This document shows positions 57,481 to 64,000 of a stretch of 64,000 nt of DNA, one piece after another. Source of the stretch: Paracoccaceae bacterium (GTDB lineage: Bacteria > Pseudomonadota > Alphaproteobacteria > Rhodobacterales > Rhodobacteraceae); contig CACLGX010000005.1 in the NCBI GenBank assembly GCA_902606585.1, forward strand, positions 1 through 64,000, in the 5' to 3' direction. Under the pieces are notes generated by a model. That model had not been told where the DNA came from and made no database searches. It saw only the letters and a program-made list of their open reading frames with translations. Position numbers and translations under genes: made by a program. How positions within the stretch are numbered: the first letter of the stretch is position 1; each line of letters opens with the position of its first letter.

Positions 57481-57866
57481 TGACTGATCTTTTCCAACCA
57501 TCCCCATTGTTCCTTTTCATAATTTTATTTAAAACAACAATTTATATCCCACTGTGTGTATTACTGGGTTTGCTGATGAGTATTTTTAGTAAGGGCATAC
57601 CTCGTCTTACCTCGGGTATTACGACAATTTTCTGTTTAATAATAATCCTCACTACCAATCCAATTTTATTCTCAACTGAAAGCTTGGGATTTCCCTTTTT
57701 TGTCAGAAATTTGTCGAATTTAGCGCAAGGATGGTTCTTACCTTTTTTTATAAGTTTTCTTTTTTTACTGCGAACAATTTTATATAAGTTTTCAAACATT
57801 TTTTTAGAAACATTGCACCTTATGCTCTTAGGTCTAGCACTTCTTCTTATGTTTTTAACATTGTAA
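57480..57866 (+). CDS. Small integral membrane protein of unknown function
   Basis: A 128-residue protein with about four hydrophobic segments (for example LFLFIILFKTTIYIPLCVLLGLL, ITTIFCLIIILTT, GWFLPFFISFLFLL, TLHLMLLGLALLLMFL) and no recognised domain. ATG 57480 overlaps the mlaF TGA; a GTG at 57477 is also possible. The close coupling suggests an accessory role in lipid transport, which is only inference; it may be unrelated. Confidence 0.7.
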   Translation: MTDLFQPSPLFLFIILFKTTIYIPLCVLLGLLMSIFSKGIPRLTSGITTIFCLIIILTTNPILFSTESLGFPFFVRNLSNLAQGWFLPFFISFLFLLRTILYKFSNIFLETLHLMLLGLALLLMFLTL

Positions 57867-57923
57867 GTATCACCAGTTTAATTTTATCCTTGCTTCAAAC
57901 TTGTGCCTTTGGCACATGAAGGT

Positions 57924-59321
57924 ATGGCCAATTCAAACTATTCTTGTTCAATTTGTGGAAATACTACCTCAAAATGGTCCGGTAGATGCGAAGCATGCGG
58001 AGAATGGAATAGTATTTTGGAAGATATAGGATTATCGCAGGGCCCCATCAAAAGCAGTTTGGGAAAATCTTGGGGAAACTACATACCTCTAGACAACTTA
58101 AAAAGCACAGATAAACCCCTAGAAAGAACAAAATGTAATTTGGAAGAGTTAGACAGAGTTCTAGGTGGAGGACTCGTTCCCGCCTCCGCTATTTTGGTAG
58201 GTGGTGATCCAGGCATTGGAAAATCTACACTTTTATTACAAGCCGCCGCTAAGTTCGCGGTGAAAGGATTAAAAACTTTATATCTTTCCGGCGAAGAGGC
58301 TACTTCCCAAGTAAAATTAAGAGCAAAAAGGCTTAATTTAGACGAGGCCCAAATACACTTGGGATCAGACACCAACTTACGGAACATATTAACAACATTG
58401 GAAAAAGAACGTCCTAAATTAGCAATAATTGACTCTATACAAACTATTTGGTCAGACAAAGTCGACAGTGCACCTGGGACAGTTAGCCAAGTACGAGCGG
58501 CCGCACACGAGCTTACAACTTTTGCAAAAAGAAGTGGAACAATTATAGTTTTAGTCGGGCATGTTACAAAAGAAGGTCAAATTGCTGGTCCACGCGTGGT
58601 TGAACATATGGTAGATACAGTTTTGTATTTTGAAGGCGAAAGAGGAAATCAATTTCGTATTTTACGATCAGTCAAAAATAGATTTGGTGCCGCAGATGAA
58701 ATAGGTGTTTTTGAAATGACCGGGTTAGGTTTGCAACAAGTTACAAACCCATCAGCGCTATTTTTGTCTTCGAGGGGAATACCTAGCGCTGGCTCCTGCG
58801 TTTTTGCCGGTATAGAAGGAACTAGGCCTCTGCTAGTTGAAATACAAGCATTGGTTTCTCTTTCTCCTCACTCTCAACCAAGGCGGAGTGTTATTGGATG
58901 GGATAGTAGTCGTCTTGCAATGATATTGGCTGTACTTGAAGCTAGATGTGAAGTGCAATTTTCCGGACTTGACGTTTATTTAAATGTGGCAGGAGGTTTG
59001 AAAATCACAGAAACAGCCGCGGATCTTGCAGTGGCTGCATCTTTGATTTCAGCTAAAGAAAATATTATTATTCCCGAGGATTTTGTTTTTTTTGGAGAAG
59101 TTTCTCTCTCTGGAGCTATAAGATCAGTCGCTAAAATAGAAAATAGGTTGAAAGAAGCTGAAAAACTTGGTTTCAAGAAAGTTGAAAGCCCAAAAAATAC
59201 AAATTTAGTCAAAGGATTAAATATAGAAGTTTTTGAGAATTTGGATCTTCTGTCATTCGTAAATAAATTATCTGATAGAAAAAATAAAATAAATACTGAG
59301 GACAAAAATTTAAATGTCTGA
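57924..59321 (+). CDS. radA: DNA repair protein RadA
   Basis: RecA-related branch-migration protein for recombinational repair, about 465 residues. N-terminal C4 zinc finger (CSICGN and CEACGEW), Walker A VGGDPGIGKSTLLLQ, the RadA-specific VKNRFGAADEIGVFEM (KNRFG) and a C-terminal Lon-like domain (VYLNVAGGLKITETAADLAVAASL). The track start is GTG 57903. ATG 57924 fits family N-termini better, though GAAGG is only a few bases away; either is possible. The last bases overlap cvpA by eight. Confidence 0.95.
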   Translation: MANSNYSCSICGNTTSKWSGRCEACGEWNSILEDIGLSQGPIKSSLGKSWGNYIPLDNLKSTDKPLERTKCNLEELDRVLGGGLVPASAILVGGDPGIGKSTLLLQAAAKFAVKGLKTLYLSGEEATSQVKLRAKRLNLDEAQIHLGSDTNLRNILTTLEKERPKLAIIDSIQTIWSDKVDSAPGTVSQVRAAAHELTTFAKRSGTIIVLVGHVTKEGQIAGPRVVEHMVDTVLYFEGERGNQFRILRSVKNRFGAADEIGVFEMTGLGLQQVTNPSALFLSSRGIPSAGSCVFAGIEGTRPLLVEIQALVSLSPHSQPRRSVIGWDSSRLAMILAVLEARCEVQFSGLDVYLNVAGGLKITETAADLAVAASLISAKENIIIPEDFVFFGEVSLSGAIRSVAKIENRLKEAEKLGFKKVESPKNTNLVKGLNIEVFENLDLLSFVNKLSDRKNKINTEDKNLNV

Positions 59322-59868
59322 CTTTAACATTGTAGATGGTGTGATTTTAGCAATAGTTATTGTTTCATCTCTCTTGGCCTATTCACGCGGTCTAATCAGA
59401 GAGTTAATGTCTATTGCTGCCTGGATAATTTCAGCCTTTTTAGCATATTTTTTTGCTCCCGAAGTTTTGCCATTTGTTCAGGAAATCCCTTATATTGGGC
59501 CAATTTTGTCAGATAGTTGTGAGTTAGCTATACTGGCCTCTTTCGCTGCTGTTTTCGCCTTAGCTTTGATGCTTGTTTCGTTCTTCACTCCACTTCTGTC
59601 AGTGGTAATAAACAAAACTGCTCTAAATAAACCAGATCAAGCTCTGGGGTTTATATTTGGGGTCTTAAGAGGGATTGCGTTAGTTGCAATTTCCTTTTTT
59701 GCCTATCAAACTATACTAAGTAGCGGTACTTTTGTTATTCTAGAAGAAAGTCAGTCAGCACGAGTGTTTGAGGGAATGGCTAATGATATAGCAGAAAGAA
59801 ATCCAGAAAAAGCCTTAGGTTGGCTTACTATTCAATATGAAGATTTGGTTTCTGTCTGTGCAAATTAG
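59314..59868 (+). CDS. cvpA: CvpA family membrane protein
   Basis: Inner-membrane protein of 184 residues with four helices (GVILAIVIVSSLLAYSRG, LMSIAAWIISAFLAYFFA, LAILASFAAVFALALMLVSFF, GVLRGIALVAISFFAYQT). The SRGLIRELMSIAAWI motif defines the CvpA family, first named for colicin V production and linked with envelope integrity. In many bacteria it precedes purF; here the next gene is an SDR. Confidence 0.9.
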   Translation: MSDFNIVDGVILAIVIVSSLLAYSRGLIRELMSIAAWIISAFLAYFFAPEVLPFVQEIPYIGPILSDSCELAILASFAAVFALALMLVSFFTPLLSVVINKTALNKPDQALGFIFGVLRGIALVAISFFAYQTILSSGTFVILEESQSARVFEGMANDIAERNPEKALGWLTIQYEDLVSVCAN

Positions 59869-59899
59869 GCTATCTTGAAACCTGCGGAGTAATCAAATT

Positions 59900-60544
59900 A
59901 TGAACAAACCGGTGGCATTGGTAACTGGGGCTTCTAGAGGCTTGGGTGCTGAATTAGCACAGATACTATCGTCAACTCACCATGTAGTAGCTGTCTCGAG
60001 AACAATAGGTGCTCTCGAAGCACTAGATGATCGAATTAAAAAATGCGGTGGCTCCAGCACATTGGCGCCGATTGATTTAGCAGACGAAAATGCAGTTGCA
60101 CAACTTTGTCGATCAATTTTTGACCGTTGGGGAAAAATAAAAATTTGGGCTCACACCGCAATCCATGCTGCTCCTCTTGGACCAGTTATTGCGATAGATA
60201 GTAAAGATTGGGAGAAATCTATAACCAATAATGTAACAGCGCTCGCCAAACTTATACCGATGATATCTCCTTTACTCGAGGAGGATAGCAAGGCCATTTT
60301 TTTTGAAGATAATACTATTATGAAAAAATTTTCATCAATTTATGGGGCAACTAAAGCAGCGCAAATTCATATAGTAAAAACATGGCAAAATGAATGTAAA
60401 TCAACTGGACCAAAAATTTACGTTCTTCAACCAAACCCTATACCTACAGCAGTAAGAGCTCGCTTTTATCCTGGGGAAAATAGAAAAGAGTTGCAATCTG
60501 TTAACATTGAGGCAAAAAGGCTCGTTTCACTTTTAGAACTGTGA
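59900..60544 (+). CDS. SDR family oxidoreductase
   Basis: Short-chain dehydrogenase/reductase of 214 residues. The Rossmann motif TGASRGLGAELA and the catalytic YGATKAA (Y-x-x-x-K) are present, while the usual NAG motif before the fourth strand is replaced by the AHTAIHAAP region, so substrate and activity are uncertain. Start ATG 59900 after a 31-bp gap from cvpA. Position after cvpA suggests purF, usually between them in Rhodobacterales as I recall it, is absent here. Confidence 0.8.
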   Translation: MNKPVALVTGASRGLGAELAQILSSTHHVVAVSRTIGALEALDDRIKKCGGSSTLAPIDLADENAVAQLCRSIFDRWGKIKIWAHTAIHAAPLGPVIAIDSKDWEKSITNNVTALAKLIPMISPLLEEDSKAIFFEDNTIMKKFSSIYGATKAAQIHIVKTWQNECKSTGPKIYVLQPNPIPTAVRARFYPGENRKELQSVNIEAKRLVSLLEL

Positions 60545-60590
60545 TTATAGTTACAACAATTCAAAAGAAGCTCCTACATTGAGGGTAAAT

Positions 60591-61376
60591 ATGCGAATAC
60601 TCATAACAAACGATGACGGAATAAACGCTCCGGGCCTTAAAATTTTAACAAAGATAGCACTTCAGTTAACTGATGAAAATAATGTTTTCACAGTTGCACC
60701 AAGCAGTGAAAGATCGGGGGTTGGACATTGTATAAGCTATACTAGTCCGATGATGATTAATGAAATTGAGCAGAACCGATTCAGTATAGATGGATATCCA
60801 GCTGACTGTGTGCTTGCCGGGATATATCATGTATTTGATGGTCAAAAGCCAGATTTAGTCCTTTCCGGAGTAAACCGAGGCAATAATTCAGCTGAAAATG
60901 TTTTGTATTCAGGAACCATAGGAGCGGCCCTAGAGGGCGCTCTTCAGGGCGTAAAATCTATTGCTTTATCGCAATACTATGGTCCACAGAATTTAAATTT
61001 AAAAAACCCTTTTGAAGCAAGTGAAACGCATGGAGTTCAAATAATAAACGATATCCTAAATAGTAAAACACCAGTAAGTGAGGGTTACAAAATATTTTAT
61101 AATGTAAACTTTCCACCGACTACTGCAGAGGCAGTGTGCGGTGTAAGATATGTTAAACAAGGGTTAAGACCAAATTCCTTTTTTTCAACAAAAACACATA
61201 AATCACCGTCAGGAAGAGATTTTCTATTCGTTGAAGGTGGGAATCAACATGCTGATTTATCCGAAGATACCGATGCTAAAGTGAATATGGATGGCTATAT
61301 TTCTATAACACCAATGAAAGCGGACCTGACCGATTATGATACTCTTACCTACCTAAACAAAACTCATGATCGATAA
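60591..61376 (+). CDS. surE: 5'/3'-nucleotidase SurE
   Basis: Metal-dependent survival protein that removes phosphate from nucleotides, 261 residues. [17 protein letters not shown] carries the two Asp metal ligands, [10 protein letters not shown] the Ser ligand region, and [24 protein letters not shown] the Asn ligand. The track starts at TTG 60579; ATG 60591, five bases after GAGGG, is preferred. It overlaps pcm by 11 bases. The surE-pcm-nlpD order matches that in enterobacteria. Confidence 0.94.
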   Translation: MRILITNDDGINAPGLKILTKIALQLTDENNVFTVAPSSERSGVGHCISYTSPMMINEIEQNRFSIDGYPADCVLAGIYHVFDGQKPDLVLSGVNRGNNSAENVLYSGTIGAALEGALQGVKSIALSQYYGPQNLNLKNPFEASETHGVQIINDILNSKTPVSEGYKIFYNVNFPPTTAEAVCGVRYVKQGLRPNSFFSTKTHKSPSGRDFLFVEGGNQHADLSEDTDAKVNMDGYISITPMKADLTDYDTLTYLNKTHDR

Positions 61377-62010
61377 TTCAACTCTTAAGATGCAATTTCT
61401 TTTTTCATTGCGAAAAGCGGGTGTTGTAAACAAACAAGTTTTAGACGCAATGGAAAGAATTGATAGAAAAAATTTCGTAAACAGTATTTTTTCTGAGAAG
61501 GCTTATGACGACACCCCGCTTCCCATTGCATGCGGTCAAACGATTAGCCAGCCAACAATAGTTGGATTAATGACACAAACTTTGCAGGTTACGTCAAGAG
61601 ATAAAGTTTTGGAGGTAGGAACAGGATCGGGATACCAAGCCGCAATTTTGAGCTTATTAGCTAGGCGAGTTTATACTGTTGAACGCCACAGTTTACTTGT
61701 TAATAATGCTGCTAAAGTTTTTCAAAAGTTAAATATTAGCAATATCACCACAATATTATCTGATGGGGGTTTTGGTTTAGAACAACAAGCACCGTTTGAT
61801 AGAATAATTGTAACCGCCGCATCTGATGATCCTCCTGCTTCACTTCTATCACAACTAAAAATAGGCGGAATTATGGTCATTCCAGTAGGTCAATCCGATA
61901 ATATGCAAAAACTTATCAAGATAACTAAAACAGATGAGGGTTACGAGTATCTAGACTTACACGCCGTAAGATTTGTTCCACTAGTTGCGGGTACAGAAAA
62001 AGAACAATAA
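61366..62010 (+). CDS. pcm: Protein-L-isoaspartate O-methyltransferase
   Basis: SAM-dependent repair enzyme for isoaspartyl residues in damaged proteins, 214 residues. [21 protein letters not shown] is the substrate-binding region, [14 protein letters not shown] the SAM motif and [24 protein letters not shown] motif II/III. Start lies within the surE end. Followed at 35 bp by the LysM/M23 gene. Confidence 0.94.
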   Translation: MIDNSTLKMQFLFSLRKAGVVNKQVLDAMERIDRKNFVNSIFSEKAYDDTPLPIACGQTISQPTIVGLMTQTLQVTSRDKVLEVGTGSGYQAAILSLLARRVYTVERHSLLVNNAAKVFQKLNISNITTILSDGGFGLEQQAPFDRIIVTAASDDPPASLLSQLKIGGIMVIPVGQSDNMQKLIKITKTDEGYEYLDLHAVRFVPLVAGTEKEQ

Positions 62011-62045
62011 AAATTGCGATAATTTCATCAAGTGAGTCGTTTTTT

Positions 62046-63200
62046 ATGAAATATGTAATTATGAGTAAAATTCTTAAAACAATACCATATTTAATTTTAA
62101 TCAATGTCGGCTCTTGTGGGGTTCTAAACGACCTTGATTTTGATTTAAGGGGCAATGAGTATGACACCTCTGATGCCGTTAGAAGAGCGATCGGGACTAG
62201 ACCTTTGCCGGATAGTAGGGGAATTATTTCATATGCTACTTATGAAGTAGCAGTGGCTCGTGAAGGTGATACTATTAAAACTATTGCTGATCGTCTTGGG
62301 TTAGAGTCTAAAAATGTAGCCTCTTACAATGGAATGAGTTCTTTAGAAAAACTCAATGAAGGTCAACTTATAAGTCTTCCAAATCGAGTGGATACAAGAA
62401 AATTTCAACCGAATAACTCAACAATCCGCAATGAAGTAAATGTGACCGAATTAGCCTCTGAGGCAATTGAAACGGCTACAAATAAAAAGAAGGTGATAAA
62501 AAAAACCGCCTCTAAGCAAGAAAATGAACCTATTAGACACAAAGTTTCTAGAGGAGAAACCGCTTTTACAATATCAAGACTATACAACGTCTCTATTCGA
62601 TCTTTAGCTGATTGGAACGGACTAGATAGCAACTATTCAATTCGAGAAGGACAGTATCTGTTAATCCCACTGCCAAGAGATCAAATGGTTCCTGAGATGG
62701 CAATGGGAAAACCCGGCGAAAATAGTAAAACTCCCTCGCCACCAAGTAGCTCAGAAGCTTTACCGGAACCAATATCTAAGGCCAAATTAGAAGCAACATC
62801 TGGCAAACCGAAAGCCTCTGAAGTACCAGAAAATACAGAGGCTAATGACTCAGGACAGTTTTCATATCCGGTAAATGGTAAGATAATCCGTGATTATGTA
62901 AGAAATAAAACGGACGGTATCGACATATCTGCGCCTGTAGGCACTCCCATACTAGCAGCCGAAAAGGGTATAGTGGCGGCAATCACTGCAGATACCCAAG
63001 AAGTACCAATTATTGTTTTGAAACATGAAGGAAATTTACTCACTGTTTACGCTGGAGTCGGAGATATTGCAGTAAAAGAGAAAGATAAAATTTCGCGATC
63101 GCAGCTACTTGGTAAGATACAGCCCGGGAACCCACCCTTTGTTCACTTTGAAGTCCGCCGAGGATTCGAGTCCCTTGACCCAATGGAATTCTTAAAATAA
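62046..63200 (+). CDS. NlpD-like LysM and degenerate M23 (LytM) lipoprotein
   Basis: A 384-residue envelope protein. The N-terminus is a lipoprotein-type signal (YLILINVGSCG, Cys after VGS). Two LysM repeats follow (about 70-110, REGDTIKTIADRLGLESKNVASYNG; about 165-205, SRGETAFTISRLYNVSIRSLADWNG), then a Pro/Ser/Lys-rich linker and a C-terminal M23 domain. The domain lacks the metal ligands: the first His is replaced (KTDGIDISAPVG) and only one His remains in PFVHFEVRRG. So it is probably an amidase activator like NlpD/EnvC rather than an endopeptidase. Position after surE-pcm agrees. Confidence 0.87.
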   Translation: MKYVIMSKILKTIPYLILINVGSCGVLNDLDFDLRGNEYDTSDAVRRAIGTRPLPDSRGIISYATYEVAVAREGDTIKTIADRLGLESKNVASYNGMSSLEKLNEGQLISLPNRVDTRKFQPNNSTIRNEVNVTELASEAIETATNKKKVIKKTASKQENEPIRHKVSRGETAFTISRLYNVSIRSLADWNGLDSNYSIREGQYLLIPLPRDQMVPEMAMGKPGENSKTPSPPSSSEALPEPISKAKLEATSGKPKASEVPENTEANDSGQFSYPVNGKIIRDYVRNKTDGIDISAPVGTPILAAEKGIVAAITADTQEVPIIVLKHEGNLLTVYAGVGDIAVKEKDKISRSQLLGKIQPGNPPFVHFEVRRGFESLDPMEFLK

Positions 63201-63210
63201 AAACAGGTAT

Positions 63211-64000
63211 TTATAGTTCAATATTCACTTCGTTTTTGGCAGCTAAGTCAATAAAAAATTGCCAGGCGACACGTCCCGACCTAGCACCTCTCGTCGCTTG
63301 CCATTCAATAGCTTGCGACTTTATAAAGTTCAAATCGTTTGACACACCATACTCATCACAATAACCAGCAATCATTTCTAAATACTCATCCTGACTGCAT
63401 GGATGAAAACCCAACCACAACCCAAAACGATCAGAAAGAGAAACTTTTTCCTCTACTGCCTCCGACGGATTAATAGATGAAGATTTTTCATTTTCAATCA
63501 TTTCTCTTGGCATCAGATGTCTTCTGTTTGAAGTTGCATAAAACAAGACATTTTCTGGTCTGCCTTCGAGCCCACCATCGAGAACTGCTTTAAGTGATTT
63601 GTAATGTTGATCATCATGCGAAAAACTTAAATCATCACAAAAAAGAAGAAACCTTTGAGAGGAACCCCTTAAAATATTCAATAATCGGCCAACTGACGGT
63701 AAATCTTCGCGCTGAAGTTCTACAATTTTAAGTGATAAGCCTTTATCTAAAATTTTTTGGTGAATAGCTTTTATTAAGGAGGATTTACCCATACCTCTAG
63801 ATCCCCATAAAAGCGCATTGTTGGCTGATAATCCTTTAGAAAATTGAAGAGTATTTTCGAGCAAAATATCGCGCACCCTATCGATTCCAACTAGTAACTC
63901 CAATTTTATTTTTGAAACCTTTAGTACTGGCTTCAACTCATCTGGTGATACGCTCCAAACAAACGCATCGTTATTTTTGAAATCAGGATACTCATTTGGG
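63211..64000 (-). CDS. ATP-binding protein of the DUF815 family, 5' end off-window
   Basis: P-loop AAA-like ATPase. The visible ORF track start (63936) is a TTG, but the frame stays open to the window end with a plausible family N-terminal stretch (DAFVWSVSPDELKPVL), so the gene continues beyond base 64000. Core features: KLELLVGIDRVRDILLEN, NALLWGSRGMGKSSLIKAI (Walker A), LLFCDDLSFSHDD (Walker B), LFYATSNRRHLMPREM and RFGLWLGFHPCSQDEYLEMI. Proteins of this family are conserved in proteobacteria but of unknown role. Converges with the nlpD-like gene. Confidence 0.88.
   Translation of the reverse strand, partial: PNEYPDFKNNDAFVWSVSPDELKPVLKVSKIKLELLVGIDRVRDILLENTLQFSKGLSANNALLWGSRGMGKSSLIKAIHQKILDKGLSLKIVELQREDLPSVGRLLNILRGSSQRFLLFCDDLSFSHDDQHYKSLKAVLDGGLEGRPENVLFYATSNRRHLMPREMIENEKSSSINPSEAVEEKVSLSDRFGLWLGFHPCSQDEYLEMIAGYCDEYGVSNDLNFIKSQAIEWQATRGARSGRVAWQFFIDLAAKNEVNIEL

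Noticed and set aside
63140-63180. tRNA T-loop-like ATTCGAGTCCC
   Set aside because: Falls in the coding sequence of the nlpD-like gene; no acceptor stem or anticodon arm can be folded around it.

Overview
The window is a gene-dense, AT-rich stretch of bacterial chromosome with short intergenic gaps. It has no rRNA, tRNA, CRISPR array, insertion sequence or prophage that I can recognise. Protein families and gene order point to an alphaproteobacterium of the Rhodobacterales (Roseobacter-like): leucyl/aspartyl-tRNA-protein transferase, a DUF4167 RNA-binding-like protein after prfA-prmC, a TIGR02281-type retropepsin, a PIN protein of the RSP_2648 kind, a Fur/Mur regulator, a DUF815 ATPase, pepA divergent from lptF-lptG-surA-pdxA-rsmA, and dnaB-alr-mlaEF-radA-cvpA. 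The low GC and tight packing suggest a streamlined marine lineage; this is inference from family knowledge and base composition, not from a marker-gene tree.

Layout. 1-6.3 kb: end of typA, the rplM-rpsI operon, an HNH nuclease, a carboxylesterase/alkA pair, an MFS transporter and a phytoene-synthase-like protein. 6.3-13.8 kb: cysS-cimA, an aminotransferase, ndk, an ABC-F ATPase and a membrane-anchored aspartic protease. 13.8-21.1 kb: pepA-holC, and divergently lptF-lptG-surA-pdxA-rsmA (LPS export, outer-membrane biogenesis, PLP synthesis, rRNA modification). 21.1-26.9 kb: prfA-prmC-DUF4167, agmatinase, M20 amidohydrolase, mazG. 26.9-28.1 kb: an accessory patch of small unknown genes with one broken gene. 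28.2-35.7 kb: sterol-desaturase-like hydroxylase, a divergent iron pair (imelysin-like DUF4856 protein and ferric-iron-binding protein) around a TGA-N9-TCA box, nucleoside hydrolase, SelO, Fur/Mur, EamA transporter. 35.8-44.6 kb: enolase, PIN protein, RlmI-type methyltransferase, edd-eda, and a small ORF upstream-overlapped by glnE on the minus strand. 44.7-50.1 kb: bpt, sufT-like, sufA-like, tpiA, P450, ferredoxin-NADP reductase, a tiny ORF and infC. 50.3-64 kb: xdhC, pyrC-pyrE, dnaB, alr-mlaE-mlaF-unknown membrane protein, radA-cvpA, SDR, surE-pcm-nlpD-like, and a DUF815 ATPase cut by the window end.

Most of the window is conserved core. The points most worth a second look are: (i) two genes, rsmA and infC, whose conserved N-termini are only reached from non-ATG/GTG/TTG codons; (ii) a 47-codon ORF overlapping both fpr and the infC start; (iii) a hypothetical gene split by an in-frame stop and a frameshift; (iv) matching LacI-type palindromes about 65 bp upstream of both eno and edd, suggesting one central-carbon regulator; (v) an iron-box-like palindrome between the iron genes; (vi) apparent absence of lptD and purF from places where I would expect them; (vii) nested inverted repeats in the leader of the DUF4167 gene. 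I did not find a convincing new multi-gene defence or biosynthetic system.
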